From the NCBI RefSeq assembly GCF_018854015.1, contig NZ_JAAXYO010000154.1, positions 62,001-126,000 on the forward strand: a DNA stretch of 64,000 bases. The letters run 5' to 3'. Positions 35,832 to 44,790 of this stretch are shown piece after piece (within the stretch, counting starts at the first letter, position 1; the number at the start of each line of letters is the position of its first letter). Under the pieces are notes generated by a model. The model searched no databases. It saw nothing but the letters and a program-made list of their open reading frames with translations, and had not been told where the DNA came from. The DNA is from Igneacidithiobacillus copahuensis (GTDB taxonomy: Bacteria > Pseudomonadota > Gammaproteobacteria > Acidithiobacillales > Acidithiobacillaceae). The position numbers and the translations under genes are program-made.

Positions 35832-37100
35832 ATGCGCAACACGAAAATCCGGAAACTGGTGTGGGCCATTGGGATGACTGGCATGGGGATGGTGTGGGGA
35901 AGTGCGGCTTGGGCTTCCGTACCGCCTCCCGTTGACACTTCCGTCGGTGGCGGAGTGGCAACCTATGGGCAATTTTTTAATGGTAGTGGGACCGTCCATC
36001 AAATATCCGGGAATGGTGCGACTTCCCAAAATATCCAGACGATGGAAGATGCCATCAATCAGAATGGTTACAACATCTACGAATATGGCCTGAAACCGCT
36101 CATCATCGCAGAAGATGCCAAGAGCCGTGCGGCAAACAAGCTGTATACCCAGGCACTGATGATGCACATGAATGCCATGGCGAAGGCGAAACAGGAAGCG
36201 AAAATGCGCCAGTTCGAGACGCAGAACGCGCAAATGCCGCCTTCCATGCCTTGCGGCGGCTCCACCTGTACGGGGGAAACCACGGTGTCGAAGGCCGTGG
36301 CCGGTGGATCGGGCGTATTTGGCACATCCAATGCCGTGTCGGGCTCGCAGGCGCTTGGCAGCGACATCGACGAAAATCTCACGAGCCGCGTAGGTGCTCG
36401 TCAGCCTTTGAAAACCTATGCCGTGCAATGCACGGATTTTGCCAGCGCCAAAGAGATTGCAGAAGGTGTCTGTCCTGATCCGACCAGCGTCGTACCGAAC
36501 AAGGACATTCTGGGGACGACTTTGTTGTCCATGCCTGCGGTAGGGCATGACGAGAAGAACAAGACGCTGGACAACAAGGCGCTGAATCAGTTGGTGGCGA
36601 ATCTGGTGCAGGCTCCGCCGGTGTCCAAGCGCCACAAGGCGTATTACAAGACACTGGCAGGACAGGCCGAAGAAGGCAAAATGTTCTCCATCCGGTCCCG
36701 CGTCTCCCTTGCCCGTACCGCTTTGGCCCAGATCGCGGCGATGGATACGCAACACAAAGGATTCGGGACCGATTTTGCCAAATCCCTGAATAAAAAACTG
36801 ATCGTGCCGACGAAGCTGGCACCCAACGCTTCTTTGATGCAGGCGCTTGCATGGGAAGATCAGGCCACTTACGGAAACCGCAAGTGGTATCAACAGATCG
36901 CCAAGATGAGCAAGTCGGCCTTGGCAAAAGAGCGCGTCATCCTGCAAGCGCAACAATTGCAGTACCAGTACATTGCCTTTCGGGAGCGGACCAATATCGA
37001 AGCGTTACTGGCAACGCTTCTGGCAGAACAGAGCAATGCCATTCAGAAGCAGGTCAATGAATCCGTCGTGGACAACGGGGCTACAGGACCTGCGAAATAA
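35832..37100 (+). CDS. Periplasmic conjugation-associated protein, unknown family
   Basis: 422 residues from ATG 35832 (GGGAGA upstream). A signal peptide ends near AAWAS. The mature protein has a helical region (KLYTQALMMHMNAMAKAKQEAKMRQF) and a Cys-containing loop (MPCGGSTC). Further cysteines at VQC and GVC precede a long helical C-terminus. The shape resembles TraW/TrbJ-like periplasmic transfer proteins, but I cannot assign a named family. It is followed directly by a small acidic gene and dotA. Confidence 0.6.
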   Translation: MRNTKIRKLVWAIGMTGMGMVWGSAAWASVPPPVDTSVGGGVATYGQFFNGSGTVHQISGNGATSQNIQTMEDAINQNGYNIYEYGLKPLIIAEDAKSRAANKLYTQALMMHMNAMAKAKQEAKMRQFETQNAQMPPSMPCGGSTCTGETTVSKAVAGGSGVFGTSNAVSGSQALGSDIDENLTSRVGARQPLKTYAVQCTDFASAKEIAEGVCPDPTSVVPNKDILGTTLLSMPAVGHDEKNKTLDNKALNQLVANLVQAPPVSKRHKAYYKTLAGQAEEGKMFSIRSRVSLARTALAQIAAMDTQHKGFGTDFAKSLNKKLIVPTKLAPNASLMQALAWEDQATYGNRKWYQQIAKMSKSALAKERVILQAQQLQYQYIAFRERTNIEALLATLLAEQSNAIQKQVNESVVDNGATGPAK

Positions 37101-37349
37101 ATGAGGCTGATCATGGATCGTGAAAACACGCCGGACATGCAGGAACAGAATCACAAAAGGGAAGATTCTGTCAGCGACGAAATGGAAGATGAGGAAATCA
37201 AAGGCCAAATGTTATCCATGCTGCATTTGCCGCCTGGTCTGGGTTTGCTCTTTGATCTGCTGGATTCCGGCAGCAAGAATACGGTAGCACCGGCAGCGCC
37301 ACAGCCGATCACGCCTGTGCCCTATCCCAGGACGCCCACTTTAGGATAA
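37101..37349 (+). CDS. Small acidic protein before dotA
   Basis: 82 residues from ATG 37101, or 78 from ATG 37113, which has an AGG eight bases upstream. The N-terminal half is Glu/Asp/Lys-rich, then a short hydrophobic LHLPPGLGLLFDLLD and a Pro-rich tail. No family recognised. It begins immediately after the previous stop and ends five bases before dotA. Confidence 0.5.
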   Translation: MRLIMDRENTPDMQEQNHKREDSVSDEMEDEEIKGQMLSMLHLPPGLGLLFDLLDSGSKNTVAPAAPQPITPVPYPRTPTLG

Positions 37350-37353
37350 ATCC

Positions 37354-39645
37354 ATGCTCAGGAAGCCACAATTTTATTGGATGTACCTTGTCCTGTTTCT
37401 GGTCTTGCAAATGGCAAGTCAACCGGCAATGGCAAGTGGTCTGGGCATTGCTCCGGCACACCACGATATTTTCGGGGAAATGCTGCAACAGATTTTCGGG
37501 AACAAAGCCATCCCCACGGTATCCGGGATCGCCAAAGCGAGGGTCGATTCGTGGACAGGTTCCATCGTCAGTATGCTGGCGTGGATCAATACCATCGTGC
37601 TCTTTGTCGGCGGTGTACTGGCTTCCTATACGATTTTCGGTTCCATCCTGAAAAGTGCCAGAACCGGACAGGTGATGGGTAACTGGAATGAACACACCGT
37701 GCCAGTACGGACGCTGTTGGGCGCTGCGGTCCTGTTGCCGGTTCCGGGATTTGCCGGACTGTCTGCCATCCAGCTCATCGTGATCTGGTTGTTCACTATG
37801 GTCGGTATCGGTGCGGCGGATACCGGATGGGATGTGATCATTCCCGATCTGTCCCACAACGCGCTAAGTACGTTGGTGGTTCCGCGCAGCAACATCCGCC
37901 AGTTGGCCGGATCGGTACTGCAATCCCAGGTCTGTGAGCAGGCGGTCAATTATGAATTGAACGACCTGCATCTACCTTCGATGATCACGCGCAGCGGTCC
38001 GACGGAACAGGTGTTGCCGACCCTTGGGGCCACCATCGCTGACAATCCGGCAGGACTGATCCCTGGTGTGGCGATGTTTGCCACGGGGAATTATGTACCT
38101 ACCTACAGCGCCTATGTATGGGGAACGACGGGTGCGGCCACCATTACGCAGTTCATTCCTCTTTTTCCGGCAGCAGGTCTTACCGATGTCTGCGGAAAGC
38201 TGCAATACGAATCCGGCCTGAAATATGTGGCTCCGGTTGGTGGCAGTTCCAGTGAGGAAACCGTTGGCTCGCAATTGCGCAGTGCGGTGTATGCCGCCAA
38301 TGACAAGGCATTGCCGACTCTACTGAAGGGCATTCATCCACTGGCAACCGATCTGTCCCATGATAAAACGCCTTCCTCGGTGGCATGGAACAAGGCCATA
38401 GATGCTTACGATACCGCGTTGGTAAATGCCACGAAAAGCAAGGCTAAAGGTGTATTTGCCAAAGGCATCAAGCAATACGCAACAGACGCCAGAAAATACG
38501 GATTCGCCACGGCTGGTGAGTGGTTCTGGAAAATCAATTCGTGGAATCAGGCTGCCGAGGAAGCTCTGAACGAAGCAACATCGGATAACATGTCTGTACC
38601 GTCCTGGGGAAACTACGGTGGGGATCTGTTCAGTTCCCATTATCGGGCGGAAATGAAACGCGCTGCCGAGTTTGTGAACGAAGCGCATAGCACCGGGCAG
38701 GGATTGGGCGGTCAGCCAACGCCCACGGAAGGCAGTGGATCATTGGCAGGCATGTTCGCCAAGGCCGGCATGGATACGGTCGAGGCCATCGTGCAGTCTC
38801 CTGTGGGGGAAAATCCCATCGAGCATATCCAGGCAATGGGCACCATCATCGAGAGCTATGGCGGAGAATTGTTTGCCGGAGGTCTGATGGCGATTACCGC
38901 TGGCAAAGGGGTCGATCATTCCGTGGCAGGCGATGTGGGGGGCGGACTCATTGGTGGTCCTTCTGTTTTTCTGGGCACACTGGCTACCCATCTGGCCGAG
39001 ATCATCTTTGGCGTAGGCTTTCTGCTCAGCTTTTTCGTCCCCCTCATTCCCTACCTGATTTTTACTCTCACCCTGCTCACCACGGCCATTCTTGCGGTGG
39101 AATTCGTGGCGGCAGCGCCGATCTGGGCGGCCATGCACATGCACCCGGAAGGCCATGAGTTTTTCGGGCATGGTTCGCAGGGCTATGGCCTGGCCTTGAG
39201 CATCGTTTTTCGGCCACTGTTAATGTTGGTCGGATTTCTGGCAGGTACGGGCCTCGTGTATGCCTTTGCCTTTCTGCTCAACGCAACCCTTGGTAATGCC
39301 ATTGTCTCGGCCATGACCACCAGCGGCAGCGGCTTTCTGGGGCCGATGGACTTCATCGGCTCGATCATCCTCTATACGGGATTTCTGATCATGGCGGTCT
39401 GGAAGTCTTACGAGCTGATCTTCATCATTCCCGACAAGGTGATGCGCTGGGCCAACGCCCAGGGCGCGCAAACCGATGACGCCAATCTCGCTGCAAAAGC
39501 GCAACAGCATGGCAGTGGTGTTCAGCGCGGTGAGTTTGCCGGCAATGGTGTCGGACGTGGGTTGAACAATGCAACGGGATCTGCACTCCAGGCAAAACAA
39601 GCCGCGATGCGCGCTGCCGGTAGCGGCGGAAGGCCCCAAGGGTGA
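37354..39645 (+). CDS. dotA: DotA/TraY polytopic membrane protein
   Basis: 763 residues, close to IncI1 TraY (about 745) and shorter than Legionella DotA. A signal peptide (to AMASG) is followed by a membrane segment and the family hallmark VPVRTLLGAAVLLPVPGF, then GLSAIQLIVIWLFTMVGIGAADTGW. A large periplasmic loop lies in the middle and four or more hydrophobic segments in the last 250 residues. DotA/TraY is essential for channel function in the inner membrane. The Gln/Gly/Ala-rich tail is cytoplasmic. Strong identification. Confidence 0.88.
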   Translation: MLRKPQFYWMYLVLFLVLQMASQPAMASGLGIAPAHHDIFGEMLQQIFGNKAIPTVSGIAKARVDSWTGSIVSMLAWINTIVLFVGGVLASYTIFGSILKSARTGQVMGNWNEHTVPVRTLLGAAVLLPVPGFAGLSAIQLIVIWLFTMVGIGAADTGWDVIIPDLSHNALSTLVVPRSNIRQLAGSVLQSQVCEQAVNYELNDLHLPSMITRSGPTEQVLPTLGATIADNPAGLIPGVAMFATGNYVPTYSAYVWGTTGAATITQFIPLFPAAGLTDVCGKLQYESGLKYVAPVGGSSSEETVGSQLRSAVYAANDKALPTLLKGIHPLATDLSHDKTPSSVAWNKAIDAYDTALVNATKSKAKGVFAKGIKQYATDARKYGFATAGEWFWKINSWNQAAEEALNEATSDNMSVPSWGNYGGDLFSSHYRAEMKRAAEFVNEAHSTGQGLGGQPTPTEGSGSLAGMFAKAGMDTVEAIVQSPVGENPIEHIQAMGTIIESYGGELFAGGLMAITAGKGVDHSVAGDVGGGLIGGPSVFLGTLATHLAEIIFGVGFLLSFFVPLIPYLIFTLTLLTTAILAVEFVAAAPIWAAMHMHPEGHEFFGHGSQGYGLALSIVFRPLLMLVGFLAGTGLVYAFAFLLNATLGNAIVSAMTTSGSGFLGPMDFIGSIILYTGFLIMAVWKSYELIFIIPDKVMRWANAQGAQTDDANLAAKAQQHGSGVQRGEFAGNGVGRGLNNATGSALQAKQAAMRAAGSGGRPQG

Positions 39646-39649
39646 TCCG

Positions 39650-40441
39650 ATGCGCTATTTCTGGACACCCTTTCCTTTTCCGCAAAGTCCGCCCATAACC
39701 GGATGGGCGGACATCGACCCACTGTTTGGTAATCACTTCACTCTGGGCGATGGACGTGTCGTACATCGTGGCGAGAAGATTCCCGCGCTGGAAAAAGCCA
39801 GCGACCTGCCTGGTGTCCTGCGCCAGAGGCCGCAATTCTGCGGTGATCTGATTCCGGTTTCAGCACATGGGACCAGTCTGGCCAGCCTGTTGGCAAAGAA
39901 AGATTGGGATGCCATCCGCAAGCCGCTCATCGAGGAACGCAGCAACTCGTGCGAAGCTTGCGGTAGACGCCAGAAAAGCGGACTCAATGCCCACGAAATC
40001 TGGGAATATCACCTGCCGGAACATGGTGCTCATGGTATCCAGCGGCTGGCCCAGATCAAGATTCTCTGCCATCACTGCCACATGATGTTTCATTTGGCTT
40101 TCGCCAATCTGCAAGGCAAATGGGACGAAACCGTAGACCGCCTCATGCGCCTGCACCGATGGAGTGAAAATCAGTTTGAGAACTTCGGTGGATTCGTGGA
40201 GGCACGTCGAGACACTTTTAACCGCTATTCGTGGATTCTGGATCTGAGCATCGTGCAGTCCGTGGACACTTTGCATCTGGATAAGGTCTGGAGCCTGCAC
40301 CCGGAGCTGGACCGGGTGATCTGCGCGCCAGGCAAATACGAAGGCCAGGGAACACGCTATGCGGCCATTCTGGGCAAGCCTTGGGTAATTGCGGATCGCC
40401 AGTTTCCGGCGTATCCGTCGCCGCTACAAGTCGCCGCATAA
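39650..40441 (+). CDS. HNH-type zinc/nuclease-like protein
   Basis: 263 residues from ATG 39650, four bases after dotA. The central CEACG, AHEIWEY and LCHHCHMMFHLAFA segments reproduce the C-x2-C, H-E-x-W, C-x2-C-H arrangement of a bacterial HNH-like family. Flanking regions are unrecognised. DotN/IcmJ also has an HNH-like zinc fold and a DotL-binding role, but the sequence here is not close to it, so that is only an alternative. No specific substrate can be named. Confidence 0.6.
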   Translation: MRYFWTPFPFPQSPPITGWADIDPLFGNHFTLGDGRVVHRGEKIPALEKASDLPGVLRQRPQFCGDLIPVSAHGTSLASLLAKKDWDAIRKPLIEERSNSCEACGRRQKSGLNAHEIWEYHLPEHGAHGIQRLAQIKILCHHCHMMFHLAFANLQGKWDETVDRLMRLHRWSENQFENFGGFVEARRDTFNRYSWILDLSIVQSVDTLHLDKVWSLHPELDRVICAPGKYEGQGTRYAAILGKPWVIADRQFPAYPSPLQVAA

Positions 40442-40451
40442 TTCTGCATGG

Positions 40452-40478
40452 TTTGCGGCACCAATGGGATGATATTCG
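40452..40478 (+). promoter_or_regulatory. Shared leader element
   Basis: GTTTGCGGCACCAATGGG with GATATTCG downstream, about 30 bases before the helicase ATG at 40495. Confidence 0.6.
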
Positions 40479-40494
40479 TTACCAAAGGATTCCC

Positions 40495-42018
40495 ATGCAA
40501 CTCACTGTCGAACAGCAGCGCATTCTGGATTTTGTCGAGCAGCAGAAGGATCAGCGTGTGGCGCATGTCCTGCTCCATGCCTATGCCGGGGCGGGCAAGT
40601 CCTTCATCCTTACGGAAATCGCCAAACGCCTGAGCGGGGCCGGCATCTATCTGGCCTTCAACGACGCCATCGTGAAAGACATCCAGCGGAAGCTGCCCAA
40701 ACACTTCACCGCCATGACCACCCACAAACTGGCCTTGCAGCAATTGCCGAAAGACGTGAGCGCACGAGTGCGAAAAAGCCTGATGCAAGACAAAGGCCGA
40801 ATACAGATTCCGGTGATAACCGCCACGATTCCGGGCTTCGATGGGCCAAACGGCATGAGTCTGGCGGGATTCGCCCTGCGAACCATCCGCCAGTTTTGTG
40901 GGTCCGCAGATGATCGGATGAGCGCCAAACATGTGCCCATGCCCTTGCCGCGACGCATCCATGCCGACGAGATTCTGCATGGGGCCAATGCCATATGGGA
41001 TGCCATGCTTCAGTTCAGGCTGCCCATCACTCACGATTTTTATTTTAAGGCGTGGACCTTGATGGGCGCGCCCATCCCTTACGATCATCGCATGATCGAC
41101 GAGGCGCAAGACACCAATCCTGCCGTGCTGAGCCTGATGTTCAAGCAAAAGCGCGGGGTATCGTGGTGGGCCGGCGATCCTTACCAGTCCATCTATTCCT
41201 GGCGCGGCGCGGTCGATGCGCTGGCTCACGTGGGCAAACGGAAAAACACCCATGCGGACTATCTCACACGCAGTTTTCGTTTTGGCGATGCTCCTGCGCA
41301 TCTGGCGACGAAATTGCTGGAAACTCTGGGCGAGAAGCGCCCGGTACAAGGGACCGGGGAAACGTCTGTCCATCTGGTTCCGGGCGAATCCCGCGATCCC
41401 ATGCGTTTCGTCTCCCATGCAAAAGCCATGTCGGTGCGATCCTTCGCATGGCTGGCCTTCAGCAATGTGAACCTGCTGGATGTGGCGATGAACTGCATCG
41501 ACCATGACCTTTCTTTCCATATCGTGGGCCAGGCCAAGGATGAAAAATCCCTGATATATGCCGCCATGAACCTCAAGGCTGGCAAGCCGGATGCCAAAGG
41601 CCCATTGTCGGCTTATCGCCAATGGTCGGAACTGGAAGAAGAAGCCGACCACTACCCCGGCGGTGATGCTGCGCATCTATTGAGCCTGTACCGGCATCCC
41701 GGTTTCGGCGCGATACTGGATGGCCTGAACCGGGGGACGGCATCGGAAGCCGATGCACAGGTGGTCCTCAGCACGGCACACCGGGCCAAAGGTCGTGAAT
41801 GGGATCTGGTGGTCATCGACCGGGACATGGACGCTGCGCCTGGTGCTCCCACACGCTCCCAGACGAAGAAAAAGCGTCGGTTCTTCGTGGATGCCGATGG
41901 CCTGCACTTCGACAACCGCGAGGATGTCCACCTGCGGTATGTGGCCTGCACCCGCGCCAGAAAACGCCTGCTGGTGGCCTGCCCGGTCCTCTATGAATGG
42001 TGGCAGAAAACCGCCTGA
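40495..42018 (+). CDS. UvrD/Rep-family superfamily 1 helicase
   Basis: 507 residues from ATG 40495 (AAAGGA upstream). Motif I is AYAGAGKS near residue 29, motif II IDEAQDTN near 201 and motif III GDPYQSIYSWRG near 227. Motif V-like STAHRAKGREWDLVVID is near 427 and motif VI YVACTRARKRLLV near 482. It is compact, about the size of short UvrD-like helicases lacking large accessory domains. It could unwind element DNA during transfer or repair in the recipient. Confidence 0.85.
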   Translation: MQLTVEQQRILDFVEQQKDQRVAHVLLHAYAGAGKSFILTEIAKRLSGAGIYLAFNDAIVKDIQRKLPKHFTAMTTHKLALQQLPKDVSARVRKSLMQDKGRIQIPVITATIPGFDGPNGMSLAGFALRTIRQFCGSADDRMSAKHVPMPLPRRIHADEILHGANAIWDAMLQFRLPITHDFYFKAWTLMGAPIPYDHRMIDEAQDTNPAVLSLMFKQKRGVSWWAGDPYQSIYSWRGAVDALAHVGKRKNTHADYLTRSFRFGDAPAHLATKLLETLGEKRPVQGTGETSVHLVPGESRDPMRFVSHAKAMSVRSFAWLAFSNVNLLDVAMNCIDHDLSFHIVGQAKDEKSLIYAAMNLKAGKPDAKGPLSAYRQWSELEEEADHYPGGDAAHLLSLYRHPGFGAILDGLNRGTASEADAQVVLSTAHRAKGREWDLVVIDRDMDAAPGAPTRSQTKKKRRFFVDADGLHFDNREDVHLRYVACTRARKRLLVACPVLYEWWQKTA

Positions 42019-42051
42019 ACCAGATCGTCGGCTTGCATCGCCTTGGCCAAA

Positions 42052-42092
42052 AAAATCGTCGTTTGCGGCACCAAGTGTCTGAGGACGATTTT
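42052..42092 (+). promoter_or_regulatory. Shared leader element with perfect 9-bp stem
   Basis: AAAATCGTC (42052-42060) and GACGATTTT (42084-42092) enclose GTTTGCGGCACCAAGTG. This is the clearest hairpin form of the motif. AGAGGAG and ATG 42107 follow. Confidence 0.7.
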
Positions 42093-42106
42093 AGAGGAGA
42101 TGTGCC

Positions 42107-43060
42107 ATGCAAGAGATTATTCCGTTCGAGTACGAAGGCCGTAATGTCCGCGTGATTACCGATGATGCCGGGGAGCCTTGGTGGGTGGCTGCGGATGTGT
42201 GCAAGGTGTTGGGGCTGGATAACCCGACAAAAGCATTATTGCGACTTGACGATGACGAGAAATCGCAAGTCATTGATCCTGCTACCCTGAATAATATTCA
42301 GGGTGCTCAAATCAACAACTTACTGAACATCATCAACGAGTACGGTCTTTACTCTCTGATCCTCACCAGTCGCAAGCCAGAGGCCAAAGCATTCAAGCGA
42401 TGGGTGACGCACGAAGTCCTGCCCACGTTGCGCAAGACCGGCAGCTACTCCATGCCCACTACCGCCGCCCCCACAAAGCGCCAGCGCAAGAAGCCTGTGC
42501 CATTGGCCGACCAGACCTCGCCATTGGACGAATTTCTGCCTCGGCCTTACTTCAAGGTAATCGCGGGATACCAGTCGGCACTCAAGGGCCAAAAGAAGCT
42601 GGGTAAGGATGCGTTGCAAGCCAGCATCGCGGCAGCGCAGATCACCGCCCAGGCATTCGGTGTGGATGTGGATCGGTACCTCATGCTGGATTTGCCGAAG
42701 GCCGCGCCCACTCCGACCGTTGTCGAAAATGCCGCATGTCCGGTGGATTCAGAACCAGTGTACCGGAGTGCGCGGGATTTGGCCGCACTAATTCCAGTCA
42801 CCTGCTCGACCGGCCAGCCGGACGCAAAAAAGGTCAACGATGCGCTGGTCAAGCTAGGCTATGCGCGACGCCGCGATGACAACGTGGTCTATCCTCGTGA
42901 ACCGGCGGCTGAAGGTCTTTTTCAGATGCGACCGGTGATCTCGGAAAACGGCCAGCCCATCAATGGGAAGTATTTCACCGTTTGGGACACCGACAAGATC
43001 CTGCCCATATTGCGTCGGCATTTTTCCCGCCAGACGCGGCAATTGCAACTTATCCAGTAA
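42107..43060 (+). CDS. Bro-N antirepressor-like DNA-binding protein
   Basis: 317 residues. The first 110 form a Bro-N domain: GEPWWVAADVCKVLGLDNPTKA, then INEYGLYSLILTSRKPEAKAFKRWVTHEVLPTLRKTG. This domain occurs in phage antirepressors and in regulators on plasmids. A basic linker and a C-terminal part with YRSARDLAALIP follow. It may control element genes or lysogen-type repression. The leader and first codons (ATG CAA GAG ATT) closely resemble those of the AntA gene at 44.8 kb. Confidence 0.8.
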   Translation: MQEIIPFEYEGRNVRVITDDAGEPWWVAADVCKVLGLDNPTKALLRLDDDEKSQVIDPATLNNIQGAQINNLLNIINEYGLYSLILTSRKPEAKAFKRWVTHEVLPTLRKTGSYSMPTTAAPTKRQRKKPVPLADQTSPLDEFLPRPYFKVIAGYQSALKGQKKLGKDALQASIAAAQITAQAFGVDVDRYLMLDLPKAAPTPTVVENAACPVDSEPVYRSARDLAALIPVTCSTGQPDAKKVNDALVKLGYARRRDDNVVYPREPAAEGLFQMRPVISENGQPINGKYFTVWDTDKILPILRRHFSRQTRQLQLIQ

Positions 43061-43101
43061 ATCTTAAGGTGATATAACCAGTTAAATCATAGGAGAACCA
43101 A

Positions 43102-43404
43102 ATGTCAAAAAGCAAAACGGATATGCTTCTGAAAGTTTCCCGATTGGTTGAGGACACAGAGGAAAACAGGCAAGTGCTTGGGATGTTGTTCCTTGGATAT
43201 TTATGCCTGAATTACGAAATGTGCGATCATCAGCATGATCATGAATCTTTTCTTGCAAGCAAGATCAACGATGCTCTGGAATTTCTGGAGATTGAGCGGG
43301 AAGCTGATATTATCTCCAAAAGACTCTTTGGTATAGAGATTTATCATGAAGAATTCAAACAATGGCTGCTCAGTTTGCAGGAAACGGTTAGCCAGCCCGA
43401 ATAA
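43102..43404 (+). CDS. Hypothetical 100-residue helical protein
   Basis: Starts MSKSKTDMLLKVSRL after ATAGGAG. It is helical and acidic with a short His-rich loop (CDHQHDHES). No family recognised. It ends before a strong hairpin shared with the convergent gene and is the start of a lower-GC stretch. Confidence 0.5.
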   Translation: MSKSKTDMLLKVSRLVEDTEENRQVLGMLFLGYLCLNYEMCDHQHDHESFLASKINDALEFLEIEREADIISKRLFGIEIYHEEFKQWLLSLQETVSQPE

Positions 43405-43960
43405 TTATTTGATCTCCTGCGATTAAATATCGTAGGAGATTTTCATTTCCTGTAAGATATGGAATATAGGTACGGAAGTCTGTTTCATTGTGATAAACAT
43501 CTATTATCGGCTCAACTTTTTCTTTCTTCATGCTTTTCTTATGCAATTTACAAGCTACCGAATATGATCCGTCAATTATCATTCCGCTACGGTTGCTTAA
43601 CCAAAGATGGCCCGGAAATTTTCGATTCTGCATGTCTAAAGGAATTTCTGAAAACTCATCATCAGAGAATGTAAATACCTGTTTTCCATTATCAATTAAG
43701 CCACCAACAACAATGCACCAGTCTTTTCTCAGTACTTCTTTAATTATACTGTATAAATATATGTGCGTTGGAATGCATTCGCCATGGATTATTTTCTCGT
43801 ATTCAGGTTTGTCGTAAACTTCGCTAAGCAGCGTGCACAAGATCTTGATATCTAGATTGCTTAAAACTTCATCAGTCAGCTTATCGCATGCGGCGTCTGG
43901 AAAATGTTTTGCTGCGCGTTCTTTGGCAATATTAAAATTGTCAATATAATCATATTTCAT
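43388..43960 (-). CDS. AT-rich cargo gene, unknown function
   Basis: 190 residues, MKYDYIDNFNIAKERAAKHF onward, with AT-rich codons clearly unlike the surrounding GC-rich genes, which suggests recent acquisition. Mixed alpha/beta, rich in Ile/Tyr/Lys/Asp. No family recognised. The start overlaps the stop of the PIN-toxin gene (TGA/ATG), so it is the third gene of that minus-strand operon and may be an accessory to the toxin-antitoxin pair or a defence effector. Confidence 0.55.
   Translation of the reverse strand: MKYDYIDNFNIAKERAAKHFPDAACDKLTDEVLSNLDIKILCTLLSEVYDKPEYEKIIHGECIPTHIYLYSIIKEVLRKDWCIVVGGLIDNGKQVFTFSDDEFSEIPLDMQNRKFPGHLWLSNRSGMIIDGSYSVACKLHKKSMKKEKVEPIIDVYHNETDFRTYIPYLTGNENLLRYLIAGDQIIIRAG
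43412..43444. terminator. Hairpin terminator of the 100-residue gene
   Basis: A 12-bp stem with one mismatch (ATCTCCTGCGAT at 43412-43423, ATCGTAGGAGAT at 43429-43440), then TTTTC. The hairpin lies inside the last codons of the convergent gene. Confidence 0.65.
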
Positions 43961-44379
43961 TTACTTGTCTCCTTTTGCAAAAATGGATTGGCAACTCGCA
44001 GGTTTTCCTCTAAAACCTGCCCATGTTGTAAATCCTCTGTATACAAAATCTCGCAACACGATTCCAATGCCGATGCAATAATCAAGGCATCCCTGAAGTT
44101 GAGGCCGTATCTCTCCGCAATGCGCATGGCATCTGCATGTGTGTCAACCGTAACAGGGATGGTACGGCATAGTTTCTGGATGGGTGCCAATACCGTTTTG
44201 ATCTCCAGAAAGGTCATGTCCATTTTGCGCCGAGCCACGGAAGTGAACTCGTTCAGCACCTGGACGCTGATGACGCCACCCATCGTTACCATAGATTCAG
44301 CAATATCCGCTTTGGCTGGATCACCAGAGAACAGATAAAGCAAAATATTGGTGTCGAAAAAAGCCCTATCGCTCGCCAT
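43957..44379 (-). CDS. VapC-type PIN-domain toxin
   Basis: 140 residues from ATG 44379. PIN signature: FFDTNILLYLF with the first aspartate, VLNEFTSVARRK, LNFRDALIIASAL and a final CEILYTEDLQHG, giving the four-acid active site of a Mg2+-dependent ribonuclease. It overlaps the antitoxin gene by 14 bases. VapC toxins cut tRNA or rRNA and are checked by the partner antitoxin. Confidence 0.85.
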   Translation of the reverse strand: MASDRAFFDTNILLYLFSGDPAKADIAESMVTMGGVISVQVLNEFTSVARRKMDMTFLEIKTVLAPIQKLCRTIPVTVDTHADAMRIAERYGLNFRDALIIASALESCCEILYTEDLQHGQVLEENLRVANPFLQKETSK

Positions 44380-44599
44380 TCGTTTCCAGCCGGTCAAACT
44401 TGAAATCCCCCGGCAACCGTCCGCGATGCTTCCTCAATCTGGCTAGCAATTCATCATTTTTCGGCTTGCGCTGTATCTGAAAGCATCTCTCGTTCACTAC
44501 ATCCACTTCGATCTCATCTCCATCCCGAATGCCCAATGCCTCGACCACCGTAACGGGGATGCGTATCGCCAAGCTGTTGCCCCACATGGAAACCCGCAT
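44366..44599 (-). CDS. AbrB/MazE-type antitoxin
   Basis: 77 residues from ATG 44599 (GGAGGG upstream). Swapped-hairpin DNA-binding pattern: MWGNSLAIRIPVTVVEALGI, then DGDEIEVDVV. A toxin-binding C-terminal tail ends LPGDFKFDRLETNGER. As usual it precedes and overlaps the toxin gene, and should repress its own promoter in the 44.60-44.73 kb gap, where no operator was identified with confidence. Confidence 0.8.
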   Translation of the reverse strand: MRVSMWGNSLAIRIPVTVVEALGIRDGDEIEVDVVNERCFQIQRKPKNDELLARLRKHRGRLPGDFKFDRLETNGER

Positions 44600-44736
44600 A
44601 ACACCCTCCTGAAAAATACACAACCAACACCGTTGTATATCACGGGGACTGCCCGGCAAGCAATCCATCACTACCGACATTCCCCCACCAAGCCTGGCAT
44701 GGGTACTCGTCCGGGCGTCGGGGATCGCCTTTGCCA

Positions 44737-44778
44737 AAAATTCGACGTTTGCGGCACCAAGGGGTTAGGACTAATTTT
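44737..44778 (+). promoter_or_regulatory. Shared leader element with AT stem
   Basis: AAAATT (44737-44742) and AATTTT (44773-44778) flank GTTTGCGGCACCAAGG and TTAGGAC, followed by CAGGAG and ATG 44791. Confidence 0.65.
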
Positions 44779-44790
44779 CAGGAGAACGCC

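Noticed and set aside
40357..41676. A 439-codon minus-strand frame
   Set aside because: Mirror of the UvrD-like helicase, whose six helicase motifs are intact on the plus strand.
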